Under the pieces are notes generated by a model. That model made no database searches and had not been told where the DNA came from. It saw only the letters and a list, made by a program, of their open reading frames with translations. From assembly GCA_032622095.1 (NCBI GenBank), contig CP136064.1:181072011-181136010 (forward strand): 64,000 nucleotides of DNA, given 5' to 3'. Source of the DNA: Siphonodentalium dalli. Taxonomy: Eukaryota; Mollusca; Scaphopoda; Gadilida; Siphonodentaliidae. Shown here in pieces: positions 23,150-34,917 of the stretch (within the stretch, counting starts at the first letter, position 1; each line of letters opens with the position of its first letter). The translations under genes were made by a program, and so were the position numbers.

Positions 23150-24830
23150 GTAATGGATGTTTTTTATTTTATGTCCTAAAAATTGTCAGAAACATCTATT
23201 TAAACGAGAGGCCGATCACGATCGGCAGATGTTTAACCCATACCTTGGCGACAGCGATGAGCTATTTTCATATATCCTTACCCCATCCTTTTCATGAGTG
23301 CAAAACTTTAAACAATTCACACCTTACTATTAATTCACAAGTGAAATCACACTTATTGGGCACCTTGCTCACATTAACACAATGTTAACAGACGTGGCTT
23401 TGATTTCAACCTATTAGTGACTCCAACACAGATACATGTATGTCTTATAGAGTTATAAGGCTAATTAAGCTCAATCCATAGTCGGAGAGAAGCACCATAG
23501 CTGTTAAATATCAAATAGTTAAGAAATTAGCTAGATAAACATCATAGCAACTCAATTTATCTATTTATTACATTGGAACATGAGACATTACATATTGTGT
23601 GTTTTTTTTATTATCATTGCTATTTTTTGGTTTTTTATATTTTGTGTCAGCTGCATATTAAAAATTCATAGCAACCTATTAATATTTCACCACAAAAAAA
23701 CAATCAATACCTGATCAACTATAGAAGTGAGGGATGTATAGACCTGGATATAAAATATGATTGCTAATGATTGGATATAAATGTTAATTTTCTTGTAAGT
23801 TGATCATTAGAAAGATATGTTTGTGAACAGTTTAAATATAATTAAAGTTAAGGTTAATATTATCACAACCATTCGATCTCACAACCATTCGATCGATACC
23901 AAAATCTATACAGGTGAAGAATGTGTCATGATTATCACAGATGTGATTATTTATAGAGTAATCATGCACAAAATATTTAGCTATCACATTGTGTCAACAG
24001 GATTGGTGAAGGATGTTAATATTTTTAAGCAAATAAACCAAATGACCCTCACTATGCAGGTTAGAGGTGTGTTATCATAAACTGTGCCAGAACTATAAAC
24101 ATAATCAATGGAAATATTTGAGTTATCAAATTGGTTAGTAAGGGGTTAATCTTACCCAAACTAATGAACGGATAAACACAGAGTAGTCAACAAAAAGCAT
24201 GTCATTGGATTTAGAAACCCATACAATAAGTCAGTCTCAAGAATCCCAGCACTGTTAATATTATCCTGTAGCCCAAATGCAATTGAGGGAATTTCAAAAT
24301 AAGACATATCCTCTAATGATGAATTTCATTTGGTCATTTCTTGAAACACTGACTGAACCTGGCTCAAAGTTAAAGTGATAATTTAATATATGTCTATCAG
24401 ATAATATGAGTCAATCGAATGGGTTAATTTAATCCCAAATCCATGCAAATTAAAAGTGGATCACCATCAACATGTACATAGAATAGGAGAATGATCAAAT
24501 AAAAAACATCAGAAGACCATATGATGTGTGCAGAGGGTTAATCATTTTCAATGACATCATATGATGGAACTAAGGAATGCTGTATTAATTATTTTCTAAG
24601 TTATAACAACAGTGTCTCTGTAAACAATAATGCCATGAACTGCATGGTTTCAACAGAGAACAGAACTGGAATAAAGAGTCTAACATCAATCAAAGTTTGA
24701 CAGATGTTTATAAGTCTGCAGCCACAAGTGGAACTATCAGGTCACTGTGTCCAAAGCAATAAATTATCTCCTTCCAATAACACAGGTGTGTGTTGTGTCT
24801 TGTTCTATTCAAATTTAATAGTGCATGGAA
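23150..24830. other. KSR intron 1, no gene seen
   Basis: Very AT-rich, without splice-supported frames. The frame 23817-24080 is low-complexity and shares words (CCATTCGATCGATACCAAAA) with the repeats that follow. Confidence 0.5.
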
Positions 24831-24839
24831 AAGAGGTAT

Positions 24840-25973
24840 GAATTATAAAGGGCCATAACCCTGTTAATATATACTGGATCAAACCCATTTTCGCACTTGA
24901 TCTGTATTTAGGGGTCAGAAATTCATATACCAAAATTGGTGTCGATCAGATGAAAAATGTTTGAGTCATCCTGGCTTGGATGAATTCTATTTAAAAACAA
25001 GAGTGGAAAGGGTTAACTAAACAATACCAAAATCAATACAGATGAAGAACGTGCTAAGAAAGACCTAGGTAAGAAATATGAGGCAGATCAGAAGAAAATT
25101 GTTTGACTTCGATACATCGGATAGCATTTGTGAGCAGGGTTAATTATTTTCTAAACCGATCAACCAATCGATACCAAAAACTATACAGGTGAGCCATATG
25201 TCATCATAAACCTGCATATAAAATATGAACACAATGGGTAAAACAATACATGAGTGATGGCATCAGATAGAATATGACCAGGTATGGATGGAAAGTGTTA
25301 ATCATTTCTAAACCAATCAACCGATCGATACGAAAAACTATACAGGTGTCATCATAAACATGCACATAAAATTTGAACATGATCCGATAAAAATTACTCA
25401 AGTAGTCGAATCGGATAGCAAGTGTCTACGAACAGACGGACGGACGGACAGACGGACGGACGAACGACGGATGGTTGATCCGGACGTCGGCATTATGTGT
25501 ACCATACATGGTATGGGTACACATAAAAATAATTTTTTTTTTTTCAATTTCTTTACGAAAAAGGGCCATTACTCCTTTAAAAATAATCGGATCAAACCCA
25601 TATTCGAACTCGATCTGTATTTTTGGGCTGTGAAACTCACATACCAAATTTGGTTCCGATCAGATAAAAAATGTTTGAGTTATGGCAGAATGCGTGAATT
25701 CTAAGTTGAAAAAGGGCCATAACTCTGTAACAAAATCTCGGATCAAACCCAAATTCGAACTCGATCTGTATTTTGGGCTGAGAAACCCATATACAAAATT
25801 TGGTTTCGATCGGATAGAAAATGTTTGAGTTATCGCATTACTCGTAAAGTGTCTACGGACAGACAGACAGACAGACAGACGGACAGACAGACAGACAGAC
25901 AGACGGACGAACGACGAGTGGTCAATCCGGGCAACGACACTATGTTTACCATACTATGGTATGGGTAAACATA
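24840..25973 (+). repeat. Tandem repeat array ending in microsatellite plus hairpin, two nested ends
   Basis: Units contain GGGCCATAACTC, TTCGAACTCGATCTGTATT and ATACCAAATTTGGT. Two successive ends each have a GACGGAC/GACAGAC tract (25434-25470, 25857-25912) followed by a perfect or near-perfect hairpin: 25494-25525 (TATGTGTACCATAC arm) and 25941-25973 (TATGTTTACCATAC arm). The order repeat-microsatellite-hairpin is that of Helitron-like 3' ends; frames here are repeat translations. Confidence 0.6.
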
Positions 25974-25997
25974 AAAAAATTATAAAAAATTGTTAGG

Positions 25998-26064
25998 CCA
26001 ATGCATTCTCTTATATATGCGAGGCGACCTATGGTCGACTCGCATATTTAAGAGAATGCATTGG
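25998..26064. repeat. Hairpin MITE, GCATTCTCTTATATATGCGAG arms
   Basis: Arms CCAATGCATTCTCTTATATA and TTTAAGAGAATGCATTGG pair around a GACCTATGGTC loop. The larger unit (25975-26110) recurs inverted at 22917-23020, and shares arms with the elements at 7183 and 8262. Confidence 0.75.
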
Positions 26065-26729
26065 CACAGGGTAAAAAAATCCCGACTTCCGACTGGATTT
26101 GATATGGCAGGTCACATATCCAGAATCAGAGACCAATTGCAAGGCCAATCTTTCAATAAACATGGATTCCAATCCTGGTAATATGTTGAGATGTATAGCA
26201 ATAGTTTGTGCTATGTCTGTTTAATTGCTTCATTTCAGAGATTGGTGTTTTAACTATTAAATTTAAACCTTTTATCCATCCAATTTGTGTACATGTAGTC
26301 TTTGGGGTGGAGTGAAGCTCTGATATTTATGCTATTAACTCCCCATGTTAGTCATACATACATGTAGTGATTTAGAGGCATGTGTGGATTTGTGAAAATG
26401 ACTCCAAATGTCGCTTACTCGACTCTAAGAAGCTTCAAGCGGGAGTAATTGACGTTTGTTCTCGTGCAGGAACAGCCTGTTTATGTTCATGGCAATATTT
26501 CTGGTTGTTTTGAATCATATGTTATGGAGCATCACGTTTTGTTTGTCCTCCGTATACGGTACTGGACTAGACTGGGTATATCGGTATCGGATCAGTATCG
26601 GCCGATATATGGGAGAAAAATATCGGATATCGGCTTTTACCGATACCCTCACATCTCTACTTTACCATGAAGAGTTACATTCAATCTGACACCGGTATCT
26701 TACCCTTTGCCATTTCTATACATACACAT

Positions 26730-26856
26730 TATCGGTACAGTGAAGTGATATGGGCTGCAAAATGTCAGATTGCCGTAGGCAGCGAGTTTGATGCGGCGAT
26801 CTGACATCGTCAACGAGACGTGATACTGCAGCCCATATCACTTCACTGTACCGATA
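26730..26856. repeat. Perfect 30-bp foldback element
   Basis: The arms 26730-26759 and 26827-26856 (TATCGGTACAGTGAAGTGAT at the outer end) are exact reverse complements over 30 bp, with an inner CAGAT/ATCTG pair flanking a GC-rich loop. 127 bp, young by its lack of mismatches. Confidence 0.85.
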
Positions 26857-27553
26857 AAGCATTTATTATATGACACATTTTTGGTTCATCCCATGTCACA
26901 AAGGGCAAAACTACTTCGTTACACCATCCCATGTCATCACCCGGGCAAAAGTACTCCAGTACATTCCCAGTCATCACCCGAAACTCCCAAACTGATAAAT
27001 AGTTCCCAACTTCCGGTGACCTAATTTCACAGGATACTGATAGGGAATTCAAAGCCTTAAGGAAACTGATACGGAATTCATAGAATACCGATACGGCTCA
27101 CGACCAGACAAGCGTTTTCCGACTACTCGGAATTTATTACCAAACAATAGTGGTATTTGTAAGGGATTAGTGGTAGTCATATAATAAAACACCATATCTA
27201 AACTAAATTTCAACTGTGGTATCATAACGCATGGTACAGTACCGGTAGCTCCACCACAGTGACCATCTCAATACCACGGTGGATACCATATACTAGCAGT
27301 AATACCGCCTTCATTACTGTGGTATCAACCTGTTTTTCAGGTCAATTACTTTGACGATAACGGTATTGTAGCTGAATTTTCACATTTCCCAGACCTGTTG
27401 ATGAAAATTTGTTAAGCGTTCATCACCCTTGGCTGTTCGAGAAAGGAAAAAGTCTGATATGAGTCATTCACTATCAGCTGGAACTAGCAGTCTAGTACTA
27501 GTATAGTAGAAGGAAGGAAGTGGATTTTAGTAAGAATTTCCAACAACTGTGTC

Positions 27554-28251
27554 GGATCCGGGCCCACTCGCCCCAGGGCCAGCTCGCCCCAGGCCGTTTT
27601 TGGGGCGAGCTGGCCCACCTTTCAGGGGCGAGCTGGCCCGGGTATTACATTTGTATTAAAGTTGTAAATAAGTTAATATATATTAATATATTAATTTCTT
27701 AAGTTCAGATTATGATATATTTCAGAGTTATGTCCATCAATTTTTACATTTAGACTACTTTAGGCACGTTTGTTTATAGCAAAGATAATAGCCATGCAGT
27801 ATATCACACTAGTTGGTTTGAACGACGAACCGGCGAATTCATAAATAACAATAATGAACTGTTTTCACATTCTGGATATTATAGTTTCTCTTATTCTCTG
27901 AGTTCATCTCACTATCTCTGGAGTTTGGGAAACCCTTAGAAGCCGTTATTATCCCCATTCATATCCTATCAAAACAATAGAAGCAGTCGACTAATCACAC
28001 CTCACACTTCAGAGGGTTAGATGGCTTCAGTGTGATATTCATTCATATTCCGTTATATTAGTCGTCGTATTTTTACATATTCATTCACGTAGAGAGAGAG
28101 AGAGAGAGGAAAGAGAGAGAAAGCAAGCAAAACGACAACTTAAATAAGACATTATCCCTTGGGGCGAGCTGGCCCGGGGCGAGCTGGCTCGGGGCGAGCT
28201 GGCCCAGGTCGACTAGGGCGAGCTGGCCCTGGGGCGAGTGGGCCCGTTTCC
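27554..28251. mobile_element. GC-ended TIR element with 8-bp TSD in KSR intron 1
   Basis: Both ends share inverted CGGGCCCACTCGCCCCAGGG continuing to CCAGCTCGCCC (about 30 bp), and ACTGTGTC flanks the element at 27546-27553 and 28252-28259. Several extra GGGGCGAGCTGGCCC copies lie subterminally, alternating around an AT-rich centre with a GA microsatellite (28091-28120). 8-bp duplication suggests hAT-like mobilisation. A related remnant (TCGCCCCAGGGCCAACTCGC) is at 41693-41715. Confidence 0.85.
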
Positions 28252-28322
28252 ACTGTGTCACTGTTGTGTTTGGTAATACACTATTAATATTATATGGTAT
28301 CTAGACATAATAAATTGTCTAC

Positions 28323-28541
28323 CTCAGCGTCCCTGATTTGACTTTGTGTCAGCACATCCGTTGCGATGCATAACGTTCGTAGCCCATCAAGGTGCTTCGA
28401 TGTAAACTCGATCAGAGACTGAACCATTTTGCATTCTTCGATTGTTTTTCCCACAAGAAAATCTGTATCCGAGACTGAAAGTGGTTTCTTTGCAAGATCC
28501 TCGCGGATATATAAAGACACATCTTCGACGTCCGATGACAT
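28323..28541 (-). CDS. KSR: KSR (kinase suppressor of Ras), first recognised coding exon
   Basis: KSR proteins are scaffolds that bring RAF, MEK and ERK together at the membrane in Ras signalling. This exon encodes 73 residues starting at the ATG at 28541 and ending in phase 0 at a GAG|GTAGAC donor. Residues about 38-73 match the start of the KSR CA1 region: a leucine-rich helix followed by GLRTLC, then a threonine-glutamine-initiated helix TQSQIRDAE, comparable to GLRTKC...LTQQEIRTLE in vertebrate KSR1. The first ~35 residues are acidic and show no domain. A good acceptor (TTTTCCCCAG) ends at 28556, and the reading frame is open back to it, so a 5' UTR exon or a slightly longer N-terminus is possible. 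The next exon (21112-21252) joins in phase 0 with continuous homology. Start codon choice is moderately certain; identity is strong because five exons in order match KSR. Confidence 0.85.
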
Positions 28542-28555
28542 TATTGCTTTATTAT

Positions 28556-28760
28556 CTGGGGAAAATGTAATTTATCATGACTAAGATATACTCTCTGACG
28601 TATATTTCCAGTTCTTGGGCCATCTAAAGTATATAGTGATGGTTTAAATGTCAACATTGCTTTGGCTGTCACTTTTTCATCGTCGACGCCATTGCAACGA
28701 AATCACGCGCAGTTTCGCGTACTTTTACGTGACTTCCGCATTGATCTTTAATATTTTCCG
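28556..28760 (-). promoter_or_regulatory. Candidate KSR promoter / 5' leader
   Basis: Upstream of the first KSR exon the sequence holds several metazoan core-promoter type words within 60 bp, read on the minus strand: an ETS core CGGAAGT (28732-28738), a CRE-like TCACGTAA (28725-28732) and GCGCGTG (28704-28710). A seven-codon open frame starting in a fair Kozak context (CAATGGC, near 28693) lies upstream of the main ATG. If the leader is unspliced this would be a uORF. If the acceptor at 28556-28557 is used, this stretch is partly intronic. Motif occurrence alone is weak evidence, so transcription start is inferred only. Confidence 0.35.
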
Positions 28761-29395
28761 CGGGGGAAAATTAAAGTTATATTCTTTTTTCCTGATCTGA
28801 ATATTTTGTGCATCTGAATATTTTGTGAATAATATATTCTGATATTTTAAAGCATGTAACTGCATGTTTGGTGTAAACAATATTTATTCCCAATACAAAA
28901 CAAGATGAATATTTTACAAAAATGCTAATGGATGAGTATCCATGGGTGATTGGAAAGGGATGAGACAACAAGCCTATTGTGGCTTTTTTGTAAGTCCTCT
29001 CCCAACGGCATGTTTGTTTGCCTGATTTAGTTTCAGGTTTTTTATATTGGCAATGGAATAGTAAATATGTAACAAATTTGATACATTATTTATAATCACA
29101 ATTATAGTGCGCGGTTCCGGCATTCATGCCGGCGGTGGGGTGGGGGGGGGGGGTGGGAGGTGATCTGCAGACAAAAAGTCCAGGCACAGGGAGTGGTGGG
29201 TGACTGGTTTGAAGTCGGAAACATTGTGTGATGCAAATTTGTTTCCAATCAACATATTGGTCGAAGATTAATTAGGAAACATAAAAGTATCGGAATTATA
29301 TCAGTTAGTTTTGTATACATATAGGCCTACGGTGATTACCTTTTACAAATTTGTGAGTATATGACATGCCCATATTCGTGACGGTAGGCTATATA

Positions 29396-29490
29396 GCCTA
29401 TCTGGAGAAGTCTGCCCCGCGCGAAGTCGGCCCCATACGAAGACGGCCCCACTTGAAGTCGGCCCCAGAGAAGTCGGCCCCATTAATTAG
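29396..29490 (+). repeat. Short tandem repeat, GAAGTCGGCCCCA
   Basis: Five imperfect copies of a ~16-bp GAAGTCGGCCCCA unit, with a layout similar to the GC-rich subterminal repeats at 27554-28251 but a different word. Confidence 0.7.
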
Positions 29491-29786
29491 AAGGGATTAA
29501 ATCGGCTTAATTTTATTGAGTTAGTGTTTATTTAGGCTAATTGTGAGGTCCCCAACTTAATTTGATTTATTCAGTGTAGTGTTTGTGTAGGCTAAATTGT
29601 GAAGTCCGCTGTTATACTGAAAAACAACGATAGTTGCCGATATACAATGAAAGAAACCGCAAAGTAAGAACTGTTGATTGCTGTTTAGCGAACGAAGCCA
29701 TTAGCTCATTATTCTCACTTCGGATTTAAAGACGTACCGGTATATATAAGGTTAGTGACTAACTACATGCTCAGGCACAAGTGGAG

Positions 29787-30060
29787 ATGGATCCACCCTT
29801 CTCCACACCGGAGACGCCAATTTACATAGAGCAGGTGTCCCCGGAGGAAAGCAGCGGCCAGGCGGAAACAACACGCACCCGGCCAGCAAAGACGAGCAGC
29901 TGATCCGAACAATGGAAGCGTCCCTGAAATATATTCCTCCAGGACCACACTATGACAGCATAGCCGTCAGCATAGAGAGCGTTCGGGCTTTGACAGCCGC
30001 CGATAACAGCAACACCAAAGGAACAACCACCAGCAAAACGAAGGGGGAAAAAGAAAGAAT
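29787..30060 (+). pseudogene. Coding-like GC-rich island, unrecognised, frame-shifted
   Basis: Within AT-rich surroundings this stretch is GC-rich with protein-like composition in two overlapping frames. Frame 1 opens with ATG at 29787 and reads MDPPFSTPETPIYIEQVSPE before stopping at 29901-29903. A second frame, open across the region and containing ASKDEQLIRTMEASLKYIPP and SIAVSIESVRALTAA, continues to about 30060 and into a T-run. A single shift would join them. I do not recognise the protein. It lies just left of a TTAA-flanked DNA transposon (30141-30716). It could be a retro-inserted gene fragment, a transposon gene remnant, or an exon of an unknown gene. Confidence 0.3.
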
Positions 30061-30140
30061 AAATTTAGTAAATTGTGTGATATTTTTTTTTTTTTTTTTT
30101 TTTATGATCTCAATTAAAGGCATAAAACATGAGGGATTAA

Positions 30141-30716
30141 AGGGATACTGTACGCCAAATGTTGTTGTTGGTTTCTATAGTCTCCGAGTCGGAGAAGAAG
30201 GTAACAATTTTTTCATTATTTGAAAGTCTGTTGAGTACGAAGTAGTGTTACGGATGACAAATTTACCGGAATGCAAAAATACAAATTGTCGTTGTCGAGT
30301 AATTTTTGTACAGTTTTCAACCAAATGTATCAAATAAAAGTTATATTATATGCATACTAGTCCCATATAATCATTTCAGTTAGTGTATCGTCGCTAGTCA
30401 GTGAGTGGCTTGAGTGTTCTCCCCGTATCATCATAATATTTTAAGCGATCGTGTGTGCGATCGGTTTAACAATCCAGTATCCCTCAATTTCTTTATTTGA
30501 TTACGGAAATTCGTAATTTAATTGACGCCATTTTATGGATCCAGTCATAAATTCAATTTATATCAAATTATTAACTTTTAAATTATTAAGATAGCCTATT
30601 AACCTGAGCGTTTACAGAATACATCTTCGACTCAAATTACTTATGTTTCTATATATTATCGATATTAGATCGTTGTTGTCACCGGAAATTTAATGAAAAT
30701 GGCGTACAGTACCCCT
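30141..30716. mobile_element. TTAA-flanked TIR element (AGGGnTACTGTACGCCA)
   Basis: Inverted repeats AGGGATACTGTACGCCA and TGGCGTACAGTACCCCT (one mismatch) bound 576 bp, with TTAA at 30137-30140 and 30717-30720. TTAA targets are used by piggyBac and Kolobok elements; the ends do not match the CCCTTT family, so this is a distinct family. No coding capacity. Confidence 0.85.
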
Positions 30717-30959
30717 TTAAGGAATGGGCCTCTCGGTCCATTCGAGAATCCCGGGGTTAGCCACCCCAAACCACTCCCCCTACTACATGCATCACCAGCT
30801 TAGACACTCGTGATATATTATATCGGTATGTATGTGCATGTTGCCGGGCTGTATAGTATATAGGCCTATATACGTGTAGTTCATATTGCGCCGGATGATT
30901 TTAAAGCTATACTTCAAGCAATAATTCATACCATTTCATTTCAAAGGCAAAGTTATTAA

Positions 30960-31500
30960 ATGATATTATTATACCCCATACGTACGCCAGTCCGATGTAT
31001 GTTCATGTCATTGCAGTGTTCGGAGATCTCAATAAAATTTGGTTTGGATGCGATGATCCCTATGAAGAAATTCAATGGAGTGTTCAATCGTTTTTTTTCC
31101 ATTCTAGAGTTATATATATTCATCTTTGTTCATCTGGAAATTTTGTCTCTTTGGATGTACTTAAGCAGATTGGATCTCAATGAAATTTGATATGGAAGTT
31201 CACAAATACGAGGACATTCAATGGACTGTTCTTCGGTCGTTTTCTTCGGGTTTCCGTTCTAGAGTTATTCGTCTTTGTTTATCTGGGATGTTGGTTTTTT
31301 GTCTGCCCAAGCAGGTATCTCCACCACAGGTTGTCGGATCTCAATGATATTTGGAATGGATGTTAACTGCTGTGACATTGAATGCATGGAGTGTTCAGTT
31401 TGTTTCGTTTGGAAGTTCCGTTCTTTTGGGTTATTCATCTTTGTTCATCTGAACATTCTGGTTTTTTGGTGCGTCTGGTCTGAGTATCTCATGTAGTCAT
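30960..31500 (+). repeat. Decayed ~180-bp tandem repeat
   Basis: Three diverged units carry ATTCTAGAGTTAT(T), ATCTTTGTTCATCTG and GGATCTCAATGA. The open frames on the plus strand here (30960-31190, 31275-31496) follow the repeat and are not considered genes. Confidence 0.55.
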
Positions 31501-33325
31501 TGTGTTATATAGGTATGCACCACTATATATACTAATATAGGCACATGGGGTATGCAACAGACAATGGTCCACATGTCTGTTGTTGAGCCTATATTCCACT
31601 ACTAGTATGTTAAAATCGTTTTATTTTGTACTGGATGGTAGACCACACATCAATCAATCGACCAGTCACTGATATACTACCGGTCCATTATAGGATGCCC
31701 ATCGTACATCATGGAGTGGGCATCGACCAACAATCTTGAACACTGCATATATATACAGCACATGTGCATGCACCATCAGATTTGTGAGGTGAATGTTATA
31801 GGCCTCGTGTGAAATCCCTATACATATGTATATCTTTATGTATTCACTAAGAAGTATTTAAATGTTGACAAAAAGATGGGAAGCAGATATTACCAATGGG
31901 AACTGTTTTTATAATTTTGCTTAAGATCATATATACTACTACTACCATTCCACTGGGTTGTATAACTTGTATTAATATGTTGGAATAATTATGCTAAATA
32001 GCAATTGTTAGAAAGAACAAGATTGATACAATTTTGTCACGAACCCCCCCCCCCCCCCGTATATTGGATAGAACTATTGTTACATTCATGATGGATAGTT
32101 GCCAAGTGATGTTTTCAAATCAGCAAAAGATTGAAATAGATAATGGTAAATCTATATATTATATTAAATTTATATATATATATATTAAATATCTCTGTTC
32201 TGTGAATTTTATTCATTGCCCAGGATCACGCACAATTAATTTTAAATGCACTCCATCAGTACGATAATATATCAGGGGTGCAAATCAGCCTATGGAATTT
32301 GTACTTTAAAATGAAGAAGAAAGAGAATTTTAAGGAGAATGAGAAGAAGAAGAAAAGAAAAGTGGCGTGACCCCTTCAGCGTTATTTACCGTGGTGATTG
32401 GAACAGGTAAACTTATGTAATTTTACTTGCCAGGATGTTAATCTGGTCAAATTTGTCTAGTGAATCATCACCATATTATACACACACGTAGACCCACCAT
32501 GTATTGCTACTCTAGTGAAATGGAACCACCCATGACATGTATTTAAACAATTTAAGGTATTTCACCGGCGTGTAAGTACATATGTAATGGTTCTATTAGA
32601 GTAATCATACCAGGATAAATTACCTCGATTTTAAGGCATTGCATAGGGGGGTTAAACTCTTATGGACTATGACTAGTTATAAGAATATTTTGCCCCATAC
32701 TGTTAACTTTTGAGTATGACACGTTAACTTTTGAGTATGACACCGGGTACAATTGTATTTCCCCGATTAACAAACAAAATATATTTAATATCACAAAAGA
32801 GACAGAAAACGCATCAACTGCGTTATGTGCTATTGCGATATAGAGTTATCACCCAAGCCCGTGTATAATACTCAGGTAAATTTACAGTAAAAGCCATGTA
32901 AAACCCCAAACTCCATACAGCGCCCTCTACGCTATTGCTGCGATATATCACTGCCACAATGAGTGTACTTTGCAGACGATAAATCTATTTTTACATATCG
33001 TCGCGGAACTGTATTTACTACTATTTAGTCACCTATTATCTTGTTTTGACCACCAAATTTTTTTTAAAGTTTGCAATAATGGTAATTCTTTCGGTATTGA
33101 TAAGAACGATATGAACTGAGCCAGACATAGACAATTTTAATCCTAAAACATAAGAACTAAAAACACGTAAGAATTCCTTACCAATTAATGTCATTATGGC
33201 AGTGGTATCTCAGTGGAGCGATGGGAGATAACTCTGCCTGGAGTTTGGTAAAACCCATGTAGGACATCATAAGGCATCGTGTACCCCACGTACATTATAC
33301 TCTGGTAAATTCTGGTGTATTACCA
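31500..33325. other. Intergenic, no gene seen
   Basis: Non-coding sequence with a C14 run (32044-32057) and a (TA)n stretch near 32170. One short direct repeat, GTTAACTTTTGAGTATGACA, occurs twice at 32702-32742. Confidence 0.5.
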
Positions 33326-33701
33326 TCTCATATATATTTTGAAGACCTCTGTTTGTCTGTCTGTCTGTATGTCATTTATACAAATCTACGATTCTCGACC
33401 GATCGGGACGAAACTTGGTACGTGTGTGTAGTTTGACCAGGCGGTCAACGTTGTCGTATTGGCGAGCCCGTGCGGCGCCCGCTTCGCACATGCGCATACC
33501 AGATCTCGGAAACGGGTGGAGCTATCGACTTGAAATTTGGTAGGTGAATGTATCTTGCCCCGGATACGAATTTTATCGGGTCGCCGAGCCCGTGCGACGC
33601 CAGCTTCGCGCATGCGCAGACCAGATCTAGGAAACGGGTGGAGCTATCGACTTGAAATTTGGTTTTCGAATAGCCCGGACAACGTCGGGCTCATCGGCTA
33701 G
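33326..33701 (+). mobile_element. Helitron-like element, copy 1 of cluster
   Basis: Begins TCTCATATATATTTTGAAGA after an A and ends with hairpin AGCCCGGACAACGTCGGGCT, then CATCGGCTAG. This is the TC...hairpin...CTRR structure of Helitrons. 376 bp, one internal ~122-bp repeat. It abuts copy 2 with no spacer. No Rep/helicase is encoded. Confidence 0.8.
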
Positions 33702-34128
33702 TCTCATATATATTTTGAAGACCTAGAGCTGTCTGTTTGTCTGTCATTTATACAAATCTACGATTCTCGACCGATCGGGACGAAACTTGGTACGTGTGTG
33801 TAGTTTGACCAGGCGGTCGTCGTTGTCGTATGGCGAGCCCGTGCGGCGCCCGATTCGCGCATGCGCAGACGAGATCTCGGAAACGGGTGGAGCTATCGAC
33901 TTGAAATTTGCTATGTGAATGTATCATGCCCCGGATACGAATTTTATCGGGTCGCCGAGCCCGTGCGACGCCAGCTTCGCGCATGCGCAGACCAGATATC
34001 GGAAACGGGTAGAGCTATCGACTTGAAATTTGGTTTTTTAATAGCCCGGACAACGTCGGGCTGGGTAGAGCTATCGACTTGAAATTTGGTTTTTTAATAG
34101 CCCGGACAACGTCGGGCTCATCGGCTAG
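33702..34128 (+). mobile_element. Helitron-like element, copy 2 (directly abutting copy 1)
   Basis: Same TC start and CTAG end; the start follows copy 1's CTAG immediately. 427 bp. Its 3' end contains a partial duplication of the terminal segment (GGGTAGAGCTATCGACTTGA plus hairpin stem). Followed by a 60-bp spacer. Confidence 0.8.
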
Positions 34129-34188
34129 TTACATATATAACACAAGAAAACCATAGTCAGAAATGGTAACGCCACCAAGATTATAGTA

Positions 34189-34857
34189 TCTCATATATAT
34201 TTTGAAGACCTCTGTATGTTTGTCTGTATGTCTGTCATTTATACAAATCTACGATTCTCGACCGATCGGGACGAAACTTGGTACGTGTGTGTAGTTTGAC
34301 CAGGCGGTCGTCGTTGTCGTATGGCGAGCCCGTGCGGCGCCCGATTAGCGCATGCGCAGACGAGATCTCGGAAACGGGTGGAGCTATCGACTTGAAATTT
34401 GCTATGTGAATGTATCTTGCCCCGGATACGAATTTGATCGGGTCGCCGAGCCCGTGCGACGCCAGCTTCGCGCATGCGCAGACGAGACCTTGGAAACGGG
34501 TGGAGCTATCTACTTGAAATTTGGTATGTGAATGTATCTTGCCCCGGATACGAATTTTATCGGGTCGCCGAGCCCGTGCGACGCCAGCTTCGCGCAGACG
34601 AGACCTTGGAAACGGGTGGAGCTATCTACTTGAAATTTGGTATGTGAATGTATCATGCCCCGGATACGAATTTTATCGGGTCGCCGAGCCCGTGCGACGC
34701 CAGCTTCGCGCATGCGCAGACCAGATATCGGAAACGGGTAGAGCTATCGACTTGAAATTTGGTTTTTTAATAGCCCGGACAACGTCGGGCTGGGTAGAGC
34801 TATCGACTTGAAATTTTGTTTTTTAATAGCCCGGACAACGTCGGGCTCATCGGCTAG
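34189..34857 (+). mobile_element. Helitron-like element, copy 3
   Basis: 669 bp with an expanded set of internal ~122-bp units, same TCTCATATAT start, and the same duplicated hairpin end as copy 2. It is preceded and followed by the same 60-bp spacer (34129-34188, 34858-34917). Confidence 0.8.
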
Positions 34858-34917
34858 TTACATATATAACACAAGAAAACCATAGTCAGAAATGGTAACG
34901 CCACCAAGATTATAGTA

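Noticed and set aside
24840-25973. CRISPR-like or coding interpretation of regularly spaced repeats
   Set aside because: Units are long, diverged and tandem without unique spacers, in a eukaryotic intron.
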